From assembly GCA_050014815.1 (NCBI GenBank), contig JBEKCP010000447.1:1-5061 (forward strand): 5,061 nucleotides of DNA, written 5' to 3'. Source of the DNA: JBEKCP01 sp050014815 (GTDB lineage: Bacteria; Planctomycetota; Planctomycetia; Pirellulales; Thermoguttaceae). The position numbers were made by a program, and so were the translations under genes. Shown here piece after piece: positions 1 to 5,061 of this stretch (positions are counted from its first letter, which is position 1; the number at the start of each line of letters is the position of its first letter). Below the pieces are notes generated by a model. The model ran no database searches. It had not been told where the DNA came from and saw only the letters and a list, made by a program, of their open reading frames with translations.

Positions 1-1
1 A

Positions 2-898
2 TTCATTCTTGACGCCTGCATGCGGCAGGTCGAAGGTCACGTAAGCCGGGAATGCCAATGGGGTTCCGACGGAGCTTGCCTGGAGAGGGCGTCGGGGTCT
101 TGTGTTGATCCGATCTCGTATTATTCGGGAGACTTCAACCTCTACCGCTACTGCGGCGACAATTCGGTCATCTACGTCGATCCATCGGGGCTGGCGGAGT
201 GGCCGGCCTTACCACCGTATGACCCGGACAAGGACACCGGCGGGATGTCGTACTCAGACTGGGTGAACCAGTTCTGGAACAACATTTCGCTCCCGGCGTC
301 ACAAGCGACGCAAGCACTCAAGGACGCCTTCCTTGCCACAGCGAAAAAAGGCTGTATCGGCGTGGCTGCGGTGGCAGCCGGCTACTCAGACATCAATGAA
401 TTTATGAAGCAGCTTAACGAGGGCTACTGGACTGAAAAAAAGGCATGGGAGGTCGCGCAGAAGAAGAACGTGGAGGGCGCAAGGGACGTGTACGGCAAGA
501 AACCCTGCGCGACGCTGGTTGCCATTCAGTTTGGCAAGTATCACTGGGACCAGAACCTCCGAAAGCCGGTCGAGTGGAACAAAGCCAACTTTGGAGAAGA
601 GCCAGTTGACCTCACCAAGCCTGCGAACTGGGATGCGGTGAACATCGGCGTTGGCTGGGACGCCGTAAGACAGAGAGCCTATCCGTCGCCCGGCAGCTTC
701 GACGTGCAGGTCTGGTCGCCACGACTGGACATCTGGCTCGGCGGCAGCAGGGGTGAGACCCTAGGCCAAGTGCATGATACGACGGTGTTCAGCCTCACCG
801 AGGCGGAATTTTGGAAGCACATCGAGAGGGGGGACACGAAGAACTACGGAATGCACCTCTGGTTCGTGGTTCCTGAAAAGGCATACAACGAAAAGTGA
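2..898 (+). CDS. Rhs-repeat protein, C-terminal part with variable toxin-like tip (5' partial)
   Basis: This is the 3' end of an Rhs/YD-repeat polymorphic-toxin gene. The frame is open to the left edge, and the first ATG in it is at 20, so the true start is probably outside the window. Counting from that ATG, residues 29-59 carry the end of the Rhs core: DPI, then GDFNLYRY, GDNSV and DPSGLA. In the family this segment closes the shell that encapsulates a C-terminal toxin. Residues 60-292 form the variable tip. It has a Pro/Asp-rich linker (61-75), a W-rich stretch (81-87), a KKGCIGVAAVAAGY segment (109-122) and a Trp/Tyr-rich region ending in GMHLWFVVP (277-285). I do not recognise a nuclease, deaminase or ADP-ribosyltransferase motif. 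C112 with H252 or H279 could be catalytic, but that is speculation. Residues 1-28 do not resemble Rhs core, so an orphan tip or a damaged gene is possible. No membrane segment is evident. Confidence 0.8.
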   Translation, partial: FILDACMRQVEGHVSRECQWGSDGACLERASGSCVDPISYYSGDFNLYRYCGDNSVIYVDPSGLAEWPALPPYDPDKDTGGMSYSDWVNQFWNNISLPASQATQALKDAFLATAKKGCIGVAAVAAGYSDINEFMKQLNEGYWTEKKAWEVAQKKNVEGARDVYGKKPCATLVAIQFGKYHWDQNLRKPVEWNKANFGEEPVDLTKPANWDAVNIGVGWDAVRQRAYPSPGSFDVQVWSPRLDIWLGGSRGETLGQVHDTTVFSLTEAEFWKHIERGDTKNYGMHLWFVVPEKAYNEK

Positions 899-908
899 CG
901 CGATACCC

Positions 909-914
909 GGAGGA
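909..914 (+). promoter_or_regulatory. Shine-Dalgarno site for the gene downstream of the Rhs tip
   Basis: GGAGGA lies 5 nt before the ATG at 920 and just after the Rhs stop (TGA 896-898). It is a strong ribosome binding site. It fixes the start of the downstream gene and supports co-transcription with the Rhs gene, since only 21 bases separate the two coding regions. Confidence 0.75.
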
Positions 915-919
915 CGGAT

Positions 920-1621
920 ATGCACGCGCGACTAATTCTTGCCCGTAAACGCGGCCTGGCTGCCGGCACTCTCGTGATCGTATGGCTGATTTTCGCGCCG
1001 AACCGACCCGGTGAAGGGGTGGCCGGCCCTATGTTACAGGCTGGAGAGGCGGTTCTATTCAACGGATCGCAGCAATCGACCACACCGGACCGGCGTGGGC
1101 GCAAAAGCCGGAGCGAGCGAACGGAGAGCCGCGTTCAGCGTCAAGCGACGGCGTTACTGCGAGAGGCGATGAGGCTCCCCCAGGAGATACCAACCCCGTC
1201 CATATTCCGAATGTACGAGGAACGCGGCGAGCGGATAGTCTCTCCCAAGCACGGGTACGAACAGGCGTACCTCGATGGCTGGAACGAATGCCTGTACGTA
1301 ATTGGCAATACGAACGCCGGACCGCAGGGCGACATCAGGACTCCCTGCTTTGTGTCGTTCAAGAACGATATGGCGTCGGGCGCGGGTCTTTTCGCGGGGT
1401 TCGATGACTGCCAACGGCGGATAGTCTCCTTGGCGAAGATTTACAATCTTGACTTGATCCGCAGTCTCGCCAGGGAGTTGCATCGTGAAATCCCAGGCGG
1501 TGTCCCGTGGGAACGGAGGACACCTGCTCCCGCCGACGGGGCACGGGACAAAGTAGAAGGCGGCAAGACGGGTGACGGTGGGGAAAAGGTGCCGGCCGCC
1601 AAATCCAAGCAAGATAGGTAG
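920..1621 (+). CDS. Membrane-anchored hypothetical protein, candidate Rhs immunity/partner
   Basis: I do not recognise this 233-residue protein. It begins with a basic N-terminus (residues 1-11, several Arg/Lys) followed by one hydrophobic segment (about 12-27, GLAAGTLVIVWLIFAP). That pattern is typical of an N-in membrane anchor or an uncleaved signal, placing the rest outside the cytoplasm. A polar Arg/Ser-rich linker (about 48-75) leads to the likely folded part (about 76-192), which includes AYLDGWNECL (116-125), C143 and FDDCQRRIVSLAKIYN (161-176). The three cysteines C124, C143 and C164 could form a disulfide in the periplasm. The tail (195-233) is low-complexity and rich in Lys, Gly, Pro and Glu. 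The gene follows the Rhs tip by 21 bases behind a good ribosome binding site, the usual place of an immunity gene, so an immunity or partner role is inferred from position only. An unrelated envelope protein is the alternative. Confidence 0.72.
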   Translation: MHARLILARKRGLAAGTLVIVWLIFAPNRPGEGVAGPMLQAGEAVLFNGSQQSTTPDRRGRKSRSERTESRVQRQATALLREAMRLPQEIPTPSIFRMYEERGERIVSPKHGYEQAYLDGWNECLYVIGNTNAGPQGDIRTPCFVSFKNDMASGAGLFAGFDDCQRRIVSLAKIYNLDLIRSLARELHREIPGGVPWERRTPAPADGARDKVEGGKTGDGGEKVPAAKSKQDR

Positions 1622-1623
1622 CA

Positions 1624-1641
1624 GGCGGCGTCTCTGCCGCC
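1624..1641 (+). terminator. GC hairpin just after the stop, possible weak terminator
   Basis: GGCGGC (1624-1629) pairs with GCCGCC (1636-1641) across a 6-nt loop, two bases after the stop codon (TAG 1619-1621). A G-U pair could extend the stem. No T-run follows, so it is not a canonical intrinsic terminator. In such GC-rich sequence a short stem may also arise by chance. Confidence 0.25.
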
Positions 1642-1871
1642 GTGATGCACGGCCGCCAAGAAGGCTGACGGTGGAAGCCTCGGCATCGCCGGCTGCCGCG
1701 TCGGACTTCTTCGGCGCGGGGCGAGCAGAGACGAAGGACCAGGCCGGCGCGATCGACGCGCGGCTTGTGTCGGTTTTCCGAATTTGACCGACCCTCCCCC
1801 CTCTATTCCGCGGCATCGTCACAACACGCAAGCCAGATTGACCCCCGCCCCTTGCCAACATGCCGACGGTG

Positions 1872-1895
1872 CCTTGCATCATCGCGGGTGCAAGG
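1872..1895. repeat. Inverted repeat, 7-bp stem
   Basis: CCTTGCA (1872-1878) and TGCAAGG (1889-1895) are perfect inverted copies around a 10-nt loop. No gene or T-run adjoins them, and their function is unknown. Confidence 0.4.
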
Positions 1896-2066
1896 GCGTG
1901 AAGTGGACAAGGCGATAGGCCGCGCGGCCGCGGGGCGTTGCCGATGGAACATCCCCGGCGCTTGCCACCCGCCGACTTCGATCTTGCGCCCCGATGCGAC
2001 CAGCAACGCAAGGGCGCGACGCAACGGGGCACACGGCCAACGGCGCAGCGCGACGCGCGCATGGAA

Positions 2067-2093
2067 ACGGGCAGAGGGTTTGCCCCTGCCCGT
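2067..2093. repeat. Inverted repeat, 11-bp stem with one bulge
   Basis: ACGGGCAG followed by a bulged A and GGG (2067-2078) pairs with CCC and CTGCCCGT (2084-2093) around a short TTTGC loop. This is the strongest hairpin of the gene-free stretch. It lies about 135 nt upstream of the tnpA frame. No T-run follows, so it could be a non-canonical terminator that shields the IS from outside transcription, or just a GC-rich stem. Confidence 0.45.
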
Positions 2094-2228
2094 GCAAATC
2101 CGCCCAGAATGTTCTCGCTTCTCGGCTACCGCCAATTACACTGGGATGTGGCGATTACGCGATTGCCGGTTTAGCATGGCTTGGGGTCGCCCGGTTGCCA
2201 GACAGCGCGGACATAACCTCTCCCATGA

Positions 2229-2621
2229 ATGCGCCGTATTGGCCGTTGCGCCGGTATCCGTTCCATCGGCCGCGCAGTTTGCGGGACAAGTCGGAAACGG
2301 AAGCTCCGCCCGGACACAACAGCTCGGCGTGGAGGGGGCAAGACCGAGCGGACACCACGCTCCTGGAAGCGACAGGCCCTCATCGCGCCGCACCGACGGC
2401 CCCATCAGGGGTCGGCCAGGCCCGCGATGCCGGCGGCTGCGTCGGGCTTCCTGCAATTGCCGGTGACGGCGGTGCGGCCCAGCCCGTGGATCGAGTTGGC
2501 GCTGCCGGATGGCACGGTCGTCCGCCTGCCGCAGCAGAATCTGGCGGCACTGGCGGTCGTGTTGCGTGCGCTGCGCGGCGAGCGGTTGGAACTGTCGGAG
2601 GGCGTGGGCGGCCATGCTTAG
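2229..2621 (+). pseudogene. tnpA: IS66 accessory protein TnpA, C-terminal half recognisable, N-terminal half degenerate
   Basis: IS66 TnpA is a small helix-turn-helix accessory protein needed for efficient transposition in studied members. In this 130-codon frame, residues 74-117 fit the family's C-terminal half: FLQLPV, then IELALPDGTVVRLP, then LAALAVVLRALRG. SWKRQ (45-49) resembles the end of the usual helix-turn-helix (a W followed by basic residues). The preceding residues 1-44 are Arg/Gly-rich and do not look like that domain. In another forward frame (about 2299-2361) a stretch reading RTQQLGVEGARPS resembles the missing helix-turn-helix, so a frameshift near 2362 is plausible. A functional product could otherwise start at the internal ATG at 2427. 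The stop (2619-2621) lies within the tnpB start region, with ATG at 2614, giving the translational coupling typical of IS66. Confidence 0.6.
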
Positions 2622-2973
2622 TCTCTCTCCGGCCATCCGCATCTTCGTGCATGCTCTGCCGACCGATATGAGGAAGCATTTCGATGGCCTAGCGTCCATT
2701 GTCACGCACTCCTTCGGCATGGACCTTCTCCGCGGCGACTACTTCGTGTTCGTCAACCGCTCGCGCAACCGCTGCAAGATCCTTTTCTGGGATCGGGACG
2801 GGTTAGTGGTTTGGGCGAAGCGCTTGGAACGCGGATGTTTCCAGATACCCAGTGGTCGGGACGGGGCGTCGCTGACGATCGAAGTCGATGCCGTGACGCT
2901 GGCCATGATGATCGGCGGCGTCGATCTCGACACCGCCAAGCGTCGCAAGCGTTATCGTGTGGCCGCCGGATAG
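2614..2973 (+). CDS. tnpB: IS66-family accessory protein TnpB
   Basis: This is the IS66 'Orf2' protein (119 residues, the usual length), required with the transposase in studied elements but of unclear biochemical role. It is unrelated to the RNA-guided TnpB of IS200/IS605. All hallmark motifs are present: DMRKHFDGLAS (18-28), GDYFVFVNRSRNRCKILFWD (41-60), the GLVVWAKRLERGCFQIP block (63-79) and the C-terminal MMIGGVDLDTAKRRKRYR (98-115). The ATG at 2614 was chosen because family members start about 17 residues before DMRK. It overlaps the tnpA stop by 8 nt and has GGAGGG at 2597-2602, a rather long 11 nt upstream. It probably is translated by coupling to tnpA. The frame is intact. Confidence 0.95.
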   Translation: MLSLSPAIRIFVHALPTDMRKHFDGLASIVTHSFGMDLLRGDYFVFVNRSRNRCKILFWDRDGLVVWAKRLERGCFQIPSGRDGASLTIEVDAVTLAMMIGGVDLDTAKRRKRYRVAAG

Positions 2974-3014
2974 AATTCTTGATTTTCCCTCTTGACGTTT
3001 TTTCAACGGCGGCG

Positions 3015-3030
3015 ATGATGAGAGCATCAT
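3015..3030 (+). promoter_or_regulatory. Hairpin over the tnpC start codon
   Basis: ATGATG (3015-3020) and CATCAT (3025-3030) form a perfect 6-bp inverted repeat with the loop AGAG. The right arm contains the first two bases of the tnpC ATG (3029-3031), and the loop holds the only purine-rich candidate for a ribosome binding site. If it folds in mRNA it could limit transposase synthesis. The stem is short and AT-containing, so the effect would be modest. Confidence 0.35.
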
Positions 3031-4957
3031 GGATGTCACGCTGCTTCAGGAACAACTCCGCCGCAGTGAAGAGCGCAACGAAGCGCTGGCCGGCGAACTC
3101 CGCCGGAGCGGAGAGCGCAGCGAAGCAACGGGTCGCGAAGTGGCGTCCTTGCGGGCGGAGTTCGCTTCTCTTCGCCGTGATTATGAGACTCTTGTGGAGG
3201 CCACCGGCGTGCTTGCCCGCGAGCGGGATGCGCTTCGTCAGCGGGTGGCGGAAGTGGAAGCCGTCAACAGCCGCCTGGTGGATATGCTCTGGGGACGCCG
3301 CAGTGAGCGCCGCAGCGAGTCGCCCGATCAGCAGCACTTGAACTTCGGCGACGAACCCGCCGATCCGCCCGGCGCGGCGGAGCAGGCGATCATCACGGCC
3401 GAGAGCCAGGTGGACGAGGCGCGGGACCGCGAGTTGCTGCGGCGTCTTGCGGCCCGGCGGAAGGCCCGCCGGGAGAAACAGGAACAGGGCCGCCGGGAAG
3501 AGTTCCCGCCGGACATCGAGCGCCGCGAGCGGCTCCTGGACCTTCCCGAAGACGAGAAAGAGGGCCTGCGGTGCATCGGGGTCAAGGTCAGCGAGCGGAT
3601 GCGGTTCGAGAAGCCGCACGTGTACGTGGAGGTCATCAAGCGGCCTCAGTATGTTGTGCCGGGCCAGCCCGCGGAAGGGGTGCGGAGCATGCCGCCGCCC
3701 TTGGCGATCGTCGAGGGCTCGAAGTACGACTTCAGCGTGGTCGCGGCCATGGCGACGCTGAAGTTCGCCTTCCATCTGCCGACGTACCGGCAGCAGGACT
3801 GGTTTGCCCAGTGCGGTTGGTTTCCCAGCCGCTCGACGGTGAACGATCTGCTGAACTACGCGGTGGCCACGAGCGCCCCGCTGTACCAGGAGATGTGGCG
3901 TCTGTTGCTGGCGGAGCCGATTCTCTTGGGCGACGACACGACGCTGCCGGTGCTCTTGCGGGGCGCGTTGGGCGAGGAAGACCTGGCGAAGCTGACGAAG
4001 CGAAACCGTTTCCGCCAGATATTGGATGTGGGGCTGCCCGCCGACGCCCGACTGCTTCCCGGTTCGGCAACCAGCTATGCATGGTTGTACACGGGCCTGG
4101 ACGGTGCGGCCCCCTACAACGTGTTTCACTGGTCGCTGACGCATCAGAATTCGGCGATCGACGGTCATTTGGCAACCTACCGCGGCATCTTCGTGGGCGA
4201 CGCCTGCGGGGCCAACGTCCGCTTGCAGGAGCGTTCCGGCGGGCGGATCGTTCATGCGAGCTGCAACGCCCATGCGCGGCGGGAATTCATCCAGGCCGAG
4301 TCGAACGATCCCGTGCTGGCCTCGCAAGCGGTCTCGTTCTACCATCAGTTGTACGACGTCGAGGAGCGGGGCAAGACGCTCGACGCCGACGCGCGCCGAC
4401 AACTGCGCCAGCGCGACGCGGTCCCGATCTGGGGCCGCATGCGGCAATGGCTCCAGAGCGACGCGGTCAAGCGGGCTCTGCCGCGAAGTCGGATCGGCGA
4501 AGCGATCGGCTACCTGCGGAACCAGTGGTCGGCCCTCACGGTGTACCTCAGCGACGGCCGAATCCCGATCGACAACGACCAAAGCGAGCAGATCATTCGG
4601 CCCCTGGTAGTCGGCCGCGGCAACTGGCTCTTCCTCGGGCATCCGCAAGCAGCCCCGGGCCGCCTGCAACTTTACAGCGTGGTTAGCAGCGCGCATCGTC
4701 ATCATCTGGTAATCGAGGACTACTTGGACGACGTGCTCAGAAAACTGGCCGACGCTGAGCAGAACCACCCGGCGGACCTGGAACCCGGCTCGCCGTACCT
4801 CGTTGACCTTCTTCCGGACCGTTGGGCCTCGGCCCATCCCCAATCCGTGCGTCGCGATCGCATCGAGGAGCGGCAGGAGGTCTCCGACGCCAAGCGTTGG
4901 CGGCGTGCCCGCGCCCGTGTCGCGGCCCGCGCCCTTCAGGCCGCCAGGGCCCCGTAA
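3029..4957 (+). CDS. tnpC: IS66-family DDE transposase TnpC
   Basis: This is the transposase that cuts and joins the IS ends. At 642 residues it is longer than the roughly 500-540 common in the family. Residues 1-90 are a coiled coil with heptad Leu/Ala spacing. A charged linker (126-170) follows, then the region where many relatives have a zinc finger; here only one Cys (C182) remains. The DDE domain starts with PPPLAIVEGSKYDFSVVAAM (222-241) and LPTYRQQDWFAQCGWFPSRSTV (250-271). The likely catalytic residues are D302 (LGDDTTLPVL), D391 (VGDACGANVRL) and E520 (DNDQSEQIIRPLVVGR). CNAHARREF (412-420) and NWLFLG (532-537) are also family-typical. The tail (576-642) is Arg-rich, with PDRWASAHPQSVR (596-608). 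The start follows tnpB by 55 nt with a weak ribosome binding site and a hairpin over the ATG. The frame has no interruption. Confidence 0.95.
   Translation: MDVTLLQEQLRRSEERNEALAGELRRSGERSEATGREVASLRAEFASLRRDYETLVEATGVLARERDALRQRVAEVEAVNSRLVDMLWGRRSERRSESPDQQHLNFGDEPADPPGAAEQAIITAESQVDEARDRELLRRLAARRKARREKQEQGRREEFPPDIERRERLLDLPEDEKEGLRCIGVKVSERMRFEKPHVYVEVIKRPQYVVPGQPAEGVRSMPPPLAIVEGSKYDFSVVAAMATLKFAFHLPTYRQQDWFAQCGWFPSRSTVNDLLNYAVATSAPLYQEMWRLLLAEPILLGDDTTLPVLLRGALGEEDLAKLTKRNRFRQILDVGLPADARLLPGSATSYAWLYTGLDGAAPYNVFHWSLTHQNSAIDGHLATYRGIFVGDACGANVRLQERSGGRIVHASCNAHARREFIQAESNDPVLASQAVSFYHQLYDVEERGKTLDADARRQLRQRDAVPIWGRMRQWLQSDAVKRALPRSRIGEAIGYLRNQWSALTVYLSDGRIPIDNDQSEQIIRPLVVGRGNWLFLGHPQAAPGRLQLYSVVSSAHRHHLVIEDYLDDVLRKLADAEQNHPADLEPGSPYLVDLLPDRWASAHPQSVRRDRIEERQEVSDAKRWRRARARVAARALQAARAP
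3054..3126 (+). repeat. Internal 42-bp-period duplication in the tnpC coiled coil
   Basis: Bases 3054-3084 and 3096-3126 match at 27 of 31 positions with a period of 42 bp. They encode LRRSEERNEA (residues 10-19) and LRRSGERSEA (24-33). The 14-residue period equals two heptads, so the duplication keeps the coiled-coil register. Confidence 0.7.
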
Positions 4958-5021
4958 GCCCGGCCCGTCGTCCGCTGCCCCCGCTCACTCGCCCGCCCCC
5001 GGCCCGCCCGTCCACGCCCAT
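4958..5021 (+). other. C-rich subterminal region of the IS66 element
   Basis: This is the short non-coding stretch between the tnpC stop and the right terminus. The plus strand is made almost entirely of C, G and T with very few A, and C predominates strongly. It may hold subterminal transposase-binding sites, but I can define no repeat unit clearly. Confidence 0.5.
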
Positions 5022-5040
5022 GCCCAACTCGGGCGCTTAC
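5022..5040 (-). repeat. IS66 right terminal inverted repeat (IRR)
   Basis: Read inward on the minus strand, the end is GTAAGCGCCCGAGTTGGGC. IS66-family termini characteristically begin GTAA, commonly GTAAGCG, so the outer edge is placed at 5040. The inner limit is a guess, because no left partner is available to define how far the repeat extends. Confidence 0.75.
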
Positions 5041-5061
5041 AGTTTTCTGAGCACGTCATCC
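5041..5061 (-). pseudogene. Fragment of a second, inverted IS66 tnpC (runs off the window)
   Basis: Immediately outside the right terminus, the minus strand reads as codons for DDVLRK plus flanking bases. It matches bases 4726-4746 of this element's tnpC (residues 567-573, near the conserved C-terminal YLDDVLRKL) at 20 of 21 positions. The one difference turns a GAC Asp codon into GAT, so it is synonymous. This suggests a related tnpC copy on the opposite strand that continues to the right. Whether that copy is otherwise complete cannot be seen here. Confidence 0.6.

Larger units (their letters stand above)
1642..2228. other. Gene-free stretch between the Rhs locus and the IS66 element
   Basis: I find no supportable gene in these 587 bases. 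Several frames on both strands are open at once, but their translations are Arg/Ala/Pro-rich with no recognisable motif or well-placed ribosome binding site. The stretch holds two clear hairpins (1872-1895 and 2067-2093) and a 12-bp perfect palindrome (1918-1929). The left terminus of the IS66 element should lie here or slightly downstream, but no GTAAGCG-type end is visible, so it may be decayed or deleted. The first part could equally be leftover sequence from an eroded gene. Confidence 0.6.
2229..5040 (+). mobile_element. IS66-family insertion sequence, right end intact, left end unresolved
   Basis: The gene order tnpA-tnpB-tnpC, the overlap of tnpA with tnpB, the TnpB signature motifs and the DDE transposase define an IS66-family element. 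The right terminus ends at 5040 with a sequence that reads GTAAGCGCCCG inward on the minus strand, as IS66 ends usually do. The left coordinate given is only the start of the tnpA frame: no inverted partner of the right terminus was found upstream, and the 8 bases after 5040 (AGTTTTCT) do not recur in the window. The left end may be degenerate, deleted or exchanged. tnpB and tnpC look intact, so movement could only be excluded if both termini or tnpA are required and lost. Confidence 0.85.

Noticed and set aside
41..59. GTAAGC at 41 as the IS66 left terminus
   Set aside because: Only the first six bases match the right end. The preceding 8 bases do not match AGTTTTCT, and this would place the Rhs tip and its neighbour inside the IS without other support.
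1784..1809. TTGACC with TATTCC as a promoter
   Set aside because: The spacing is only about 14 nt, the -10 match is poor, and no gene starts suitably downstream.
1918..1929. 12-bp palindrome GGCCGCGCGGCC as an operator
   Set aside because: It is made only of G and C in very GC-rich DNA, lies near no gene start and has no second copy, so chance is the simpler explanation.
1154..2062. Minus-strand open frame of 302 codons
   Set aside because: It covers the antisense of the well-supported 920-1621 gene and the gene-free stretch, is low-complexity Arg/Ala-rich and shows no family motif.
2187..2200. TCGCCCGGTTGCC as a diverged left terminus
   Set aside because: It resembles the inner part of the right terminus (GCGCCCGAGTTGGGC) and is well placed before tnpA, but the outer GTAA is missing and no target duplication is present; it is too weak to call.
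1765..2671. Two overlapping plus-strand frames (1765-2466 and 1994-2671) as genes
   Set aside because: Both are open together with the tnpA frame, have Arg/Pro/Ala-rich translations without motifs, and overlap tnpA or tnpB. Only the short helix-turn-helix-like piece near 2311-2361 seemed meaningful.
2753..4843. Minus-strand open frame of 696 codons opposite tnpB/tnpC
   Set aside because: It lies wholly antisense to two conserved IS66 genes and crosses their boundary. Its translation is Arg/Pro/His-rich with no recognisable domain. Long antisense frames are expected in GC-rich coding DNA.
1..5061. CRISPR array, tRNA or rRNA genes
   Set aside because: I saw no regularly spaced direct repeats, no tRNA-like cloverleaf ends and no rRNA-like sequence on either strand.

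Overview
The window is GC-rich bacterial DNA with two unrelated halves: the 3' end of an Rhs/YD-repeat polymorphic-toxin locus (about 1-1621) and a nearly complete IS66-family insertion sequence (about 2229-5040). A GC-poorer, GC-rich-flanked gene-free stretch (1622-2228) lies between them. The style of both halves, a long Rhs C-terminal tip of the 'GCIG' kind and an IS66 transposase with a long coiled-coil front and an extended tail, reminds me of Planctomycetota. That is a low-confidence impression from memory; other high-GC phyla are possible.

Region 1 (2-1621). An open frame entering from the left edge carries the last part of an Rhs core (DPI...GDFNLYRY...DPSGL, nt 104-196), followed by a variable C-terminal tip of about 233 residues that I cannot assign to a known toxin class. 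The sequence just before the DPI motif does not look like Rhs core, so the gene may be a displaced or orphan Rhs tip rather than the end of a full-length gene. Twenty-one bases after its stop, behind a clear Shine-Dalgarno (909-914), lies a 233-residue protein with one N-terminal membrane segment and three cysteines in its soluble part. Position and spacing make it the natural candidate for the cognate immunity or partner protein, but nothing in its sequence proves that.

Region 2 (1622-2228). I see no convincing gene. Open frames here run in several phases at once, as expected from base composition. The stretch contains a few hairpins, and the left end of the IS may lie here unrecognised.

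Region 3 (2229-5040). This has the IS66 order tnpA-tnpB-tnpC. tnpB (119 aa) and the tnpC transposase (642 aa, with candidate DDE residues D302, D391 and E520) look intact. tnpA has a recognisable C-terminal half, but its N-terminal DNA-binding half is degenerate or frameshifted. A typical IS66 right terminus (reading GTAAGCG... on the minus strand) ends exactly at 5040. No matching left terminus or 8-bp target duplication was found.

The last 21 bases (5041-5061) are a near-perfect inverted copy (20/21) of codons within this IS's own tnpC (4726-4746); the only difference is synonymous. The IS therefore appears to abut, or to have inserted into, an oppositely oriented relative of itself. The genes of regions 1 and 3 have no evident functional link; IS elements commonly accumulate beside Rhs loci.
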